Positions 26,043 to 33,966 of a stretch of 50,335 nt of DNA are shown in pieces. Position 1 is the stretch's first letter, and every line of letters starts with the position of its first letter. Location: assembly GCA_015067895.1 (NCBI GenBank), contig SVLP01000017.1, forward strand, positions 1 to 50,335, given 5' to 3'. The translations under genes were made by a program, and so were the position numbers. Source of the DNA: Oscillospiraceae bacterium (GTDB lineage Bacteria; Bacillota_A; Clostridia; Oscillospirales; Oscillospiraceae). Below the pieces are notes generated by a model. The model was not told the origin of the DNA, ran no database searches, and saw only the letters and a list, made by a program, of their open reading frames with translations.

Positions 26043-26908
26043 GCTGGCGGACGGTGGTGATCTCCAGCCGGTGCAAGCTGGACACCAAGATGGGCTACAT
26101 GGTGGTCAGGGGCGAGGAGGTTCGCAGGATATTTCTGGATGAGATCGCCGTGGTCATCGTCGAGAATCCGGCGGTGGCCATGACCGGCTGCCTGCTGTCG
26201 GAGCTGATGGAGCGGAAGATCAAGGTGATCTTCTGCGACAGCCGCCACATGCCCCAGGGGGAGCTGGTGCCCTACTACGGCAGCCACGACTCCTCCCGGA
26301 AGCTGCGGATACAAATCGGCTGGGAGGAGCTGGTCAAGGGTGCGGTCTGGGGGAACATCATTGCAGAAAAGATCCGCCAGCAGGCTCGATTTCTTCAGGA
26401 ATTGAATTATGCTTCAGAAGCGGAGCTGCTGGAAGGCTACATCAGCCAGATCGAATTTCAGGATGCCACCAACCGGGAGGGCCACGCCGCCAAGGTCTAT
26501 TTCAACGCCGTCTTCGGCATGGATTTTTCCCGGCGCAGTGACCATCCCCGCAATGCCGCCCTGAACTACGGCTACAGCATTTTGCTTTCGGCCTTCAACC
26601 GGGAGATCGCCGCCTGCGGCTATGCCACCCAGCTGGGGCTCCACCACGGGAATGTGTTCAACCAGTTCAATCTCAGCAGCGATCTGATGGAGCCCTTCCG
26701 CATTCTCATCGACCGGGCGGTATATCGGGAGGATATGCAGGAGCTGACCACCCAGAACAAGCGGAAGCTGACCAATGTGCTGAACGAGCAGGTCTCCATC
26801 AACGGGACACGGCAGACGGTGATGGCGGCCATCGGCATCTATGTGCGCAGTGTATTTGACGCCCTGACAGAAAAGGATTCAAGCAGAATCAAGTTTTACG
26901 AGGTATGA
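26039..26908 (+). CDS. cas1: CRISPR adaptation endonuclease/integrase Cas1
   Basis: The 289-residue integrase inserts new spacers together with Cas2. The N-terminal beta domain (MSWRTVVISSRCKLDTKMGYMV) and the helical catalytic domain are intact, with the active-site segments NREGHAAKVYF (Glu), ATQLGLHHGN (His) and FNLSSDLMEPFRILID (Asp/Glu). Its ATG overlaps the cas9 TGA in ATGA and its TGA overlaps cas2 the same way, indicating coupled translation. The length is typical of type II-A Cas1. Confidence 0.97.
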   Translation: MSWRTVVISSRCKLDTKMGYMVVRGEEVRRIFLDEIAVVIVENPAVAMTGCLLSELMERKIKVIFCDSRHMPQGELVPYYGSHDSSRKLRIQIGWEELVKGAVWGNIIAEKIRQQARFLQELNYASEAELLEGYISQIEFQDATNREGHAAKVYFNAVFGMDFSRRSDHPRNAALNYGYSILLSAFNREIAACGYATQLGLHHGNVFNQFNLSSDLMEPFRILIDRAVYREDMQELTTQNKRKLTNVLNEQVSINGTRQTVMAAIGIYVRSVFDALTEKDSSRIKFYEV

Positions 26909-27225
26909 GTTATCGGTTTATGCGAATGCTGGTGTTTTTTGACCTGCCCACCGAGACGGAAGCGGATCGCCGGGAGTACCGGCGGTTCCGCAAGCTGCTG
27001 ATCGGGAATGGATTTCTGATGCTGCAGGAATCCGTATACTGCAAGCTGCTGCTCAATTCCACGGCCCAGACCGCCATGGCGGAGCTGCTGCGGCGGAACC
27101 ACCCGCCGGAGGGCATCGTGCAGATGCTGACCATCACGGAGAAGCAGTTTGCAAAAATGGAGTACATCACAGGTGCGTGGAGCAGTGATGTGATCGATTC
27201 GGACGAAAGGCTGGTGGAGCTATGA
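26905..27225 (+). CDS. cas2: CRISPR adaptation protein Cas2
   Basis: The 106-residue protein has the ferredoxin-like Cas2 fold: RMLVFFDLPTETEADRREYRRFRKLLIGNGFLMLQESVY, with the conserved Asp after strand 1. It is the structural partner of Cas1 in spacer integration. ATGA overlaps occur with cas1 upstream and csn2 downstream. Confidence 0.96.
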   Translation: MSYRFMRMLVFFDLPTETEADRREYRRFRKLLIGNGFLMLQESVYCKLLLNSTAQTAMAELLRRNHPPEGIVQMLTITEKQFAKMEYITGAWSSDVIDSDERLVEL

Positions 27226-27887
27226 TCCTGGCCCATCCGCAGCTGGATACGGTGCTGGAATTTGACGGGAATGGGGTCAACGCCCTGGTGGTGGAGAATC
27301 CCGATTTTTACCGCAGTCTGCTCTGTGATCTGTACGGACAATTGCAGGGGGACGAGGGAAAGCTGATCCTCTCGGAGAAAGGGAAGACCCTGCCCATCGG
27401 CAAATGGGTGGAGCTGGTGGATAACTGCATCCACTTTGAGCTGAATCGGAAATCTCTGCTGACCAAAGTATGCGCTGCAATGGAGCGGACGGCGGTTTCC
27501 GAGGGCTTTTTCCTGAAGACTTCGGAGCTGCTGTCCGAGCTGGAACGATATGTGGACGAGCTGGCCTTTGAACTGCCGGGGGACATCGTGTGCGAAAAAT
27601 GCTCCGTGGCGGGACTGCTGAAGGGCATCGGCATCAGCCTGCGGGATGCGTATGAAGACCCACTGGAGCGGCTGCTCGACTTTATGGAGCTGGTGCGGGA
27701 ATTCGACCGGGACAAGCTGTTTGTGATCGTGGGCCTGCGCAGCTTCTTTTCCGACGGACGGGTGGGGGCCTTTCTGAAAACTGCGGCGGGCCACGGCTAC
27801 CGGATCCTGCTTATGGACTGCATCGCCCGGGAAAAACTGCCCGGTGAAAAGCGATTGACCATTGACATTGACCTGTGTGAATTCTAA
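27222..27887 (+). CDS. csn2: Csn2, type II-A adaptation protein
   Basis: The 221-residue protein fits Csn2. Its N-terminal strand pattern is LDTVLEFDGNGVNALVVENPDFYRSLL, with a central helical part (LLSELERYVDEL) and a C-terminal KLFVIVGLRSFFSD...RILLMDCI segment. Csn2 forms a Ca2+-dependent ring on DNA ends and is needed for spacer acquisition. Its position after cas2 and before the array defines subtype II-A. The last codons contain the predicted array promoter. Confidence 0.93.
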   Translation: MILAHPQLDTVLEFDGNGVNALVVENPDFYRSLLCDLYGQLQGDEGKLILSEKGKTLPIGKWVELVDNCIHFELNRKSLLTKVCAAMERTAVSEGFFLKTSELLSELERYVDELAFELPGDIVCEKCSVAGLLKGIGISLRDAYEDPLERLLDFMELVREFDRDKLFVIVGLRSFFSDGRVGAFLKTAAGHGYRILLMDCIAREKLPGEKRLTIDIDLCEF

Positions 27888-27890
27888 AAT
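27862..27890 (+). promoter_or_regulatory. CRISPR array promoter inside the end of csn2
   Basis: TTGACA (27862-27867), 17 bp, then TAAAAT (27885-27890). The predicted transcription start is near 27897, at the beginning of the leader anti-repeat. Confidence 0.75.
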
Positions 27891-27957
27891 AGAAGTGAAA
27901 TTACACTCCCTCAGCGGCTCGTGACCGTGAATATTCCCGCATTGGCGGGAATTTGAG
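27891..27957 (+). promoter_or_regulatory. CRISPR leader with an anti-repeat and a hairpin
   Basis: Between the promoter and the first repeat lies a 67-bp leader. Bases 27896-27907 (TGAAATTACACT) are perfectly complementary to repeat bases 11-22. After a 2-nt/3-nt internal loop, CTCA (27910-27913) pairs with repeat bases 4-7. A strong hairpin (ATTCCCGC-ATTG-GCGGGAAT, 27933-27952) would sit in the loop of that pairing. The leader-repeat junction reads ATTTGAG/GTTTGAG. Confidence 0.75.
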
Positions 27958-29248
27958 GTTTGAGAGTAGTGTAATTTCAGAGTGGTCTTAATCGTGGAAG
28001 GTGAAGGCGGCACCGCCAGACATGTTTGAGAGTAGTGTAATTTCAGAGTGGTCTTAATCTTGAGCATGTCCGCTATGTTCTTCGGCATGGTTTGAGAGTA
28101 GTGTAATTTCAGAGTGGTCTTAATCTTCATCTGCCCCCGGTTCGACGCAGCGGCGGGTTTGAGAGTAGTGTAATTTCAGAGTGGTCTTAATCCCCAGTCC
28201 TTCACATCGTAGTTCTTGAACAGTTTGAGAGTAGTGTAATTTCAGAGTGGTCTTAATCACACCTCCGGCGTGCAGATTCCCTTCACCAGTTTGAGAGTAG
28301 TGTAATTTCAGAGTGGTCTTAATCGCAAATACCTGGAACCAAGGCTGCTGCACAGTTTGAGAGTAGTGTAATTTCAGAGTGGTCTTAATCTCCTCGCCGC
28401 TCTTGGCGTGGCCCTCGATCGTTTGAGAGTAGTGTAATTTCAGAGTGGTCTTAATCTCCGCAAGTCCTCGGACGGCTGGCGGGATGGTTTGAGAGTAGTG
28501 TAATTTCAGAGTGGTCTTAATCGAACCCATCTCTGCAAAGCTGTCTCCCGATGTTTGAGAGTAGTGTAATTTCAGAGTGGTCTTAATCAAGGCTGGCGTG
28601 GTCAAGGGCATCTCTGATGTTTGAGAGTAGTGTAATTTCAGAGTGGTCTTAATCAATCCCGAAGGGATATCGGTGTCCTCCACGGTTTGAGAGTAGTGTA
28701 ATTTCAGAGTGGTCTTAATCATATCGGCAAGGATTCAAACCATTTTCAATGTTTGAGAGTAGTGTAATTTCAGAGTGGTCTTAATCTCTCCCAGCTCTTG
28801 AACAGGAACAGGTCGTGTTTGAGAGTAGTGTAATTTCAGAGTGGTCTTAATCAACGCCCATCTCGATAATCTGTCGTGCAGTGTTTGAGAGTAGTGTAAT
28901 TTCAGAGTGGTCTTAATCCTTCTCCAACGCCTGTCAGATCGGCAAGCTGTTTGAGAGTAGTGTAATTTCAGAGTGGTCTTAATCGGGAGGCCCTGGCCGG
29001 TCTCTATGAGGCAGGTTTGAGAGTAGTGTAATTTCAGAGTGGTCTTAATCTTGTCAATGATGGAACCGGCCTTGTTATAGGTTTGAGAGTAGTGTAATTT
29101 CAGAGTGGTCTTAATCCGGGTGTGGTGTGGAGGATCGGGGTTATCCGTTTGAGAGTAGTGTAATTTCAGAGTGGTCTTAATCTGAACCTGTTCTACGACA
29201 AGGTTCTCAAGGGTTTGAGAGTAGTGTAATTTCAGAGTGGTTTTCACC
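27958..29248 (+). CRISPR. Type II-A CRISPR array, 20 repeats and 19 spacers
   Basis: The 36-bp repeats begin GTTTGAGAGTAGTG and end GTGGTCTTAATC. Nineteen are identical; the twentieth (29213-29248) matches for 29 bases and then diverges, marking the distal end. Spacers are 30 nt, except the third (28126-28156), which is 31 nt. Repeat starts are 27958, 28024, 28090, then every 66 bp from 28157. The cas-proximal leader, the degenerate distal repeat and the 5' GTTTGAG that pairs with the tracrRNA all indicate plus-strand transcription. No spacer was seen to match another part of this window by eye. Confidence 0.99.
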
Positions 29249-29270
29249 CGGCGGGGATTCCTGAAACGAG

Positions 29271-29304
29271 AAAAGCTGACAGGTTTTGTTCCTGTCAGCT
29301 TTTT
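29271..29304 (+). terminator. Terminator after the CRISPR array
   Basis: The same 13-bp stem as at 20895-20927 (AAAAGCTGACAGG/CCTGTCAGCTTTT) is followed by TTTTTG. Confidence 0.88.
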
Positions 29305-29349
29305 GTATCCTCAGATCGTCACCGCTGCTATGTACTCCACCCTCTGACA

Positions 29350-29406
29350 ATGCCCCACTGGCGGACAGGCCACAGTTTGGGGCATGGGGTGTCAAGCGGA
29401 TTGACA
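29350..29406. promoter_or_regulatory. Inverted repeats upstream of the sugar-sensor operon
   Basis: ATGCCCCA (29350-29357) and TGGGGCAT (29378-29385) are perfect arms separated by 20 bp. TGTCAA-GCGGA-TTGACA (29390-29406) is a second palindrome that overlaps the -35 box. The TGACA half-site recurs in front of the transporter operon at 33864-33898. Confidence 0.4.
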
Positions 29407-29429
29407 AGAGATTCCCCAATCCGTATAAT
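29401..29429 (+). promoter_or_regulatory. Consensus promoter of the sugar-sensor operon
   Basis: TTGACA (29401-29406), 17 bp, then TATAAT (29424-29429): a perfect sigma-70 match 57 bp before the first start codon. Confidence 0.85.
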
Positions 29430-29485
29430 GAAGATATCCGTAAAAACATGTTTCTTTTGATGTTATCCGGGGAGATGAGACGCTC

Positions 29486-30463
29486 ATGAAGCACATTCGC
29501 AGAAGAATTGCCTCCATTGCGGCCATTGCGATCGTTGTGATACCTCTGCTGGTCACGATCTATTTGCTCTACTGGTGTCCCGCAGACCTGTCCGCCAGAC
29601 AGACGGGGGAGCAGCGTGTATTTGGCGCGACCTATATGACCATGAACAATCCCTATTTCCAAATGCTGGATGCCCAGATCCAGGGACATCTGGAGCTCAA
29701 CGGTGACATCCTGCTCACCCGGGATGCGGCCATGGATCAGCAGCGGCAAAACCAGGAGATCCGGGAACTGGTGGAGGCAGGCGTCTGTGCCATTTTCATG
29801 ACGCCGGTGGAGTGGGACACCTCCAAAGAGGGCGTCCAGATCGCTGCCGATGCAGGGGTGCCGATCATCGTGGTGGATGCCCCGATCCAGGACTCCGAGC
29901 TGGCCGCCTGCTCCGTGCTGTCGGACAACTATTATGCCGGTGTCCTGTGCGCACGGCACCTGCTGTCCGTCCGGGACAGTGCGAAGATCCTCCTGCTGGA
30001 GCACATCTCCGCCCGTTCCGGTGCAGACCGGATCCAGGGCTTCAAGGACACCATTTTCGGCCATGAGGGCTTCGAGATCCTGGGCTCCGGCGAATCGGAC
30101 GGGCAGATCGAAAACGCCATGCCGGTCATGGAACAGCTGCTGGAAGACCATCCGGAGGCCGATGTGCTGATGGCGCTCAATGACCCCAGTGCCTTTGGCG
30201 GTCTGGCGGCGATCCAGGGTGCAGGCCTTTCGGATCGGTTCCTGGTGTACAGCGTCGATGGCTCCCCCGAGGGAAAGGCCATGGTCAGCAGCGGCTTCCT
30301 CACCGCCACCTGCGCCCAGTTCCCCTCAAGGGTCGCAGAGGAAGCGGTAAAGCAGGCCTATGCAGCCATAGAGGGCGGCTGTGAGAACAAGGAGGTCATT
30401 GTGGACGTGGAGCTGCTGACCGCAGAGAACGTAGATCAATATGGAATAGATGGGTGGCAATAA
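29486..30463 (+). CDS. Membrane-anchored periplasmic-type sugar-binding protein
   Basis: The 325-residue protein has a single N-terminal membrane anchor (residues 8-30, with no lipobox or clear cleavage site). A type I periplasmic-binding fold (RbsB/Peripla_BP_4) follows: FGATYMTMNNPYFQMLDAQI, VEAGVCAIFMTPVEWD, GVPIIVVDAPI, LMALNDPSAFGGLAAIQ and YSVDGSPEGKAMV. It precedes a histidine kinase with a TAATG stop-start overlap, so it is probably the sugar-sensing input subunit of that kinase. Similar binding-protein/kinase pairs such as XylFII-LytS are known in clostridia. The ligand is likely a pentose or hexose. Confidence 0.85.
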   Translation: MKHIRRRIASIAAIAIVVIPLLVTIYLLYWCPADLSARQTGEQRVFGATYMTMNNPYFQMLDAQIQGHLELNGDILLTRDAAMDQQRQNQEIRELVEAGVCAIFMTPVEWDTSKEGVQIAADAGVPIIVVDAPIQDSELAACSVLSDNYYAGVLCARHLLSVRDSAKILLLEHISARSGADRIQGFKDTIFGHEGFEILGSGESDGQIENAMPVMEQLLEDHPEADVLMALNDPSAFGGLAAIQGAGLSDRFLVYSVDGSPEGKAMVSSGFLTATCAQFPSRVAEEAVKQAYAAIEGGCENKEVIVDVELLTAENVDQYGIDGWQ

Positions 30464-31788
30464 TGAAGAAGGAACGAAATCTGATCCATATCGCCTCGGT
30501 GATGTTTGTCCTGAATTTCTCGATCATCACCTTTTATTCCCTGATCTGCATGACCACCACCTACCGGATCTGCGGATCCCTGGGAGCCCATGATTTTTTG
30601 AATGCCGTGCGGCAAATACCCCAATATCCCTGGCAGATGCCGATTCAGTCCCTGAGTCTCTTTGCGCTGCTGTGCTCGGTGAGCTTTTTCAAGAGCATTC
30701 GTCCCATCGAGCGTTTTCACACCCGGGTCATGATCTTCGCGGTGGAGGTGGCCCTGTGCGCAGGGATCATCGTATCGATGGATTTCTATTATAACGGTGT
30801 GGCGCTGCTGGTGCTTGCGGATCTCGTCCACTACATCCGCGGCAACAAGATGCGGCTGGGCATCATCGTGATCCTCAGCCTGATGTTTGCCTTTGGCCGG
30901 TATGAGATCATGGCGCAATTCACGGGCGGCATCCCCTTCGGGGCCTACCTCGATTACTACAACCCCATGACCCAGAGCTGGTTCACCGGTCTGGAGAGCC
31001 TGATGGTCTGCCTGAACATCCTGCTGTTCGTGCTGTACATGATCCTGCTGTTCACCAGCCAGAAGGACGAGAATGAACGGATCCGCAGGCTGAATGAACA
31101 GCTGAACCAGGCCAACGATCAGCTCCGGGACTACGCGGTCAACATGGAGCGCATGACCCAGATGCGGGAGCGCAACCGGCTGGCCCGGGAGATCCACGAT
31201 ACCCTGGGCCACACCCTGACCGGCATCATCATGGGCGCCGATGCGGGACTGGCGCTGTTTGACGTTGCGCCGGAGGAATCCAAGAAGCGGATCCAGGTGG
31301 TCGCCCAGTCCGCCCGGGACGGCCTGACGGATGTGCGCCGATCCATCAAGGCCCTGCGTCCTGACGCGCTGGAGCATTCCACCCTGGCCCAGGCTCTGGA
31401 GGGACTGGTGGAGAATTTCCGGCTCACGACCTCCGCCCGGATCGATTATTTCCAGGAGGCGGAGGAGCTGAAGCTGGACTCGGATGAGGAGGATGCCCTG
31501 TACCGTGTCGTCCAGGAGGGACTGACCAATGCCGTCCGTCACGGCAAGGCTGACCACATTGAGATCCGGATCACCCGGTCGGGCGATATGGTCACCGTCA
31601 GCATCCGGGACAACGGCACAGGCTGCCCGAAGCCGGTGGAGGGCTTCGGACTGCGGCACATGAGAGAACGGCTGGACATGCTGGGCGGTACTCTGGCCTA
31701 CGGAAATCTGGGCCGGGATGCCGGGGAAGGGTACATTGGATTTTACATACTTGTGAGTCTGCCCGTCAGAAACAGAAGGGAGGAATGA
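30463..31788 (+). CDS. NarL-type sensor histidine kinase
   Basis: The 441-residue protein has an N-terminal part with about six to seven membrane segments (residues 8-205) and short loops. A coiled coil follows (EQLNQANDQLRDYAVNMERM), then a HisKA_3 dimerisation helix with RLAREIHDTLGH (phospho-acceptor H245). The HATPase_c domain shows VVQEGLTNAVRHGKA (N box), RDNGTGCP and GFGLRHMRERL. It has no large sensing domain of its own, which fits sensing through the anchored sugar-binding protein encoded just upstream. The cognate regulator starts 3 bp downstream. Confidence 0.92.
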   Translation: MKKERNLIHIASVMFVLNFSIITFYSLICMTTTYRICGSLGAHDFLNAVRQIPQYPWQMPIQSLSLFALLCSVSFFKSIRPIERFHTRVMIFAVEVALCAGIIVSMDFYYNGVALLVLADLVHYIRGNKMRLGIIVILSLMFAFGRYEIMAQFTGGIPFGAYLDYYNPMTQSWFTGLESLMVCLNILLFVLYMILLFTSQKDENERIRRLNEQLNQANDQLRDYAVNMERMTQMRERNRLAREIHDTLGHTLTGIIMGADAGLALFDVAPEESKKRIQVVAQSARDGLTDVRRSIKALRPDALEHSTLAQALEGLVENFRLTTSARIDYFQEAEELKLDSDEEDALYRVVQEGLTNAVRHGKADHIEIRITRSGDMVTVSIRDNGTGCPKPVEGFGLRHMRERLDMLGGTLAYGNLGRDAGEGYIGFYILVSLPVRNRREE

Positions 31789-31791
31789 GCT

Positions 31792-32457
31792 GTGATTAAG
31801 GTATTGATCGTGGACGACCAGGAGTTGTTTCGGGAGAGTTTGAAGGTGGTGCTGGGCGTCAGCGCAAACATTCAGGTGACCGACGCGGTGCCCGGTGTGT
31901 CCCAGGCCTTGCTCAGCGCGGAACGGGAGCGGCCGGATGTGGTGCTGATGGATATGCGTATGCCCGGCATGGATGGTGTCGAGGGAACCAGACTGTTCAA
32001 AAAGCGGTGGCCCGATGTGAAGATCATCGCCCTGACCACCTTTGACGACGATGAGTACATCTTTGGAGCACTGAAAAACGGTGCGACCAGCTATCTGCTC
32101 AAGGGCAGCAGCATCTCCAAGCTGTCCGAGAGCATCCGGATCGCCTACGAGGACGGAGCCATCATCACGCCCGCCGTGGCCACGAAGGTGATCCATCAGT
32201 TTTCCCACATGGCCCAGGGCTCGTCCCGGCTGCGGGTGGACAAGGAGGCGGTCAAGGATATCAGCAAAAGCGAATGGCAGATCATCCAGACCGTGGGAAG
32301 CGGCATGTCCAACAAGGAGATCGCCCAGGAGCTCTCCCTGTCCGAGGGAACGGTACGCAACTCCATCAGCAACATCCTGTTCAAGCTGGGTCTGCGGGAT
32401 CGCACCCAGCTGGCCATCTGGGCCGTGCAGACCGGGGCGGTGAATCAGCCGCTATGA
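31792..32457 (+). CDS. NarL/LuxR-family response regulator
   Basis: The 221-residue protein has a receiver domain with acidic pocket D8-D9, phospho-acceptor D54 (VLMDMRMPG), a conserved Thr in ALTTFDDD and Lys in YLLKGSS. The linker leads to a LuxR-type helix-turn-helix (SKSEWQIIQTVGSGMSNKEIAQELSLSEGTVRNSISNIL). The start codon is GTG with GGGAGG at 31778-31783. Its stop overlaps the next start (ATGA). Likely targets are this operon's own promoter and the downstream sugar transporter, both preceded by TGACA half-sites (inference). Confidence 0.94.
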   Translation: MIKVLIVDDQELFRESLKVVLGVSANIQVTDAVPGVSQALLSAERERPDVVLMDMRMPGMDGVEGTRLFKKRWPDVKIIALTTFDDDEYIFGALKNGATSYLLKGSSISKLSESIRIAYEDGAIITPAVATKVIHQFSHMAQGSSRLRVDKEAVKDISKSEWQIIQTVGSGMSNKEIAQELSLSEGTVRNSISNILFKLGLRDRTQLAIWAVQTGAVNQPL

Positions 32458-33731
32458 AAAAACGACTGCTTTGCTGGTTTGTACTGCTGATGACCTGCCT
32501 TTGTCTGGTCGGATGCGCAGGAAACAAAGAAACCGTGCTGACCATCGGGGTGTATTCGGGAAGCTACTGGAATACGCCCAATGGGAACTCCTATCAGATC
32601 CTGGACGATGCCATTGCCTTATTTGAAGAAGCCCACCCCGGCGTAAAAGTGGAGTATGTCAGCGGCATTCCTGCGGGCGATTACAGCGAGTGGCTGGCGG
32701 GACAGATCATGATGGGAACAGAGCCGGATCTGTACTTCGTGCTGCCGGAGGATTTTGACCTTCTGGTGTCCTCCGGGGCTCTGGCCCAGCTGGATGAACG
32801 GATCGCCTCGGATCCCGGATTCGACACGGCGGCTTACTATGAGCCCTGTCTGCGCTCGGGACAGTCCGAGGGCAGGCAGTATGCCCTGCCCCACGAAAGC
32901 GTTCCCACCATCATGTTCGTGAACAAGACGCTGCTGGAGACCAGCGGCATCCCCATGCCGGACAATGACTGGACATGGGAGGATTTTTACGGCATCTGTC
33001 AGCAGGTCACCGACGTGGATCGGCGCCAATACGGCGTATATAGCTACACCTGGCTCGATGCCATGTATTCCAACGGGGCATCCCTGTTTTCCGAGGATGG
33101 CCGCCGCTGCTTTTTGTCCGAGGAGAAGGTGCTGGAGGCCATTCAGTTTACCGACCGGCTCATGGATCTGAACGAAGGCTACAGTGTCACCGCCCGGGAT
33201 TTTGATGTGGGCCGGGTGGCCTTTTGTCCGCTGCTTTACTCGGAGTACCGGGCCTATCAGCCCTACCCCTGGCGGGTGAAGAAATACTCCGCCTTTCAGT
33301 GGGACTGCGTCAGCATGCCTGCGGGTGCCTCCGGCGCCAACATTTCCCAGATCCATACCATGATGCTGGGCATCAGCTCCCGTACCCGTCATGAGGAGCT
33401 GGCCTGGGAATTTTGCAAGCTGCTGTCCATCGATGAGGAGGTGCAGCGGAAGCTCTACACCCATTCCCATGGAATCTCTCCCCTCCGGGCCGTTGCGGAG
33501 GATCCCGAGCTGCTGCAGCAGATCCACCATGACATCCCCGAGGGAAGCGGCTTCTCCCCGGAGATGATCCATCAGATCATGAGCAACGCCGTGGTCGCGC
33601 CCAAATTCGATGGGTACAGCCAGGCGATGATTATGGCAGAGCGGGCGATCCAGGAGGCGGCCGATCATCAGCTGGGACAGAGTGGAATGCTCATCGCCGA
33701 GAGTGAGATCAATCTTTTCCTGAACAAATGA
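32454..33731 (+). CDS. Extracellular solute-binding lipoprotein (family 1)
   Basis: The 425-residue protein has a lipoprotein signal peptide (LLMTCLCLVGC, lipid-bearing Cys near residue 21). The type II binding-protein fold of oligosaccharide ABC systems follows: ILDDAIALFEEAHPGVKVEYV, PDLYFVLPEDFDLLVSSGAL, WTWEDFYGICQQV and HEELAWEFCKLL. No membrane permease of that class is adjacent, so it is either an orphan receptor or a second sensory input to the two-component system. Translation is coupled to the response regulator by an ATGA overlap. Confidence 0.88.
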   Translation: MKKRLLCWFVLLMTCLCLVGCAGNKETVLTIGVYSGSYWNTPNGNSYQILDDAIALFEEAHPGVKVEYVSGIPAGDYSEWLAGQIMMGTEPDLYFVLPEDFDLLVSSGALAQLDERIASDPGFDTAAYYEPCLRSGQSEGRQYALPHESVPTIMFVNKTLLETSGIPMPDNDWTWEDFYGICQQVTDVDRRQYGVYSYTWLDAMYSNGASLFSEDGRRCFLSEEKVLEAIQFTDRLMDLNEGYSVTARDFDVGRVAFCPLLYSEYRAYQPYPWRVKKYSAFQWDCVSMPAGASGANISQIHTMMLGISSRTRHEELAWEFCKLLSIDEEVQRKLYTHSHGISPLRAVAEDPELLQQIHHDIPEGSGFSPEMIHQIMSNAVVAPKFDGYSQAMIMAERAIQEAADHQLGQSGMLIAESEINLFLNK

Positions 33732-33755
33732 TAACGCTATGATAACGTTGCAGAG

Positions 33756-33800
33756 CAAGGGCCTGCCCGGATTTCCGGGCAGGCCCTTGTTGTATGTTCT
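33756..33800 (+). terminator. Terminator of the sugar-sensor operon
   Basis: A perfect 15-bp stem (CAAGGGCCTGCCCGG, 33756-33770, with 33775-33789) with an ATTT loop is followed by TTGTATGTT. Confidence 0.85.
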
Positions 33801-33863
33801 GCACAAAACAGGGGGCGGATTTTTGCGGATTTGAAAAAGTCTTTCACAAATTTCGGGAAAACG

Positions 33864-33898
33864 TGACAAATGTCATGTGAAATCAATGACAAATGACA
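33864..33898 (+). promoter_or_regulatory. TGACA-type operator pair before the transporter operon
   Basis: TGACAAATGTCA (33864-33875) is a perfect palindrome; TGACAAATGACA (33887-33898) is a near copy 23 bp downstream. Both precede AT-rich -10-like sequences (TATATT 33904-33909, TATTAT 33922-33927) and lie 69-103 bp before the HAD gene. They are candidate binding sites for the response regulator encoded at 31792. Confidence 0.45.
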
Positions 33899-33966
33899 CT
33901 GTATATATTCTGGTATTTTTGTATTATATAGACAGAAGCGAACCAAAGAAGAAGGGAGCGAAACGG

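Noticed and set aside
28120..29247. Minus-strand ORFs encoding repeated IKTTLKLHYSQT units
   Set aside because: The 66-bp CRISPR period is a multiple of three and the repeat has no stop in this frame, so the ORFs are a by-product of the array.
27958..29248. Transcription of the array on the minus strand
   Set aside because: The degenerate repeat is at the distal (29213) end, the leader and promoter are on the csn2 side, and the 5' GTTTGAG orientation matches tracrRNA pairing for plus-strand crRNAs.
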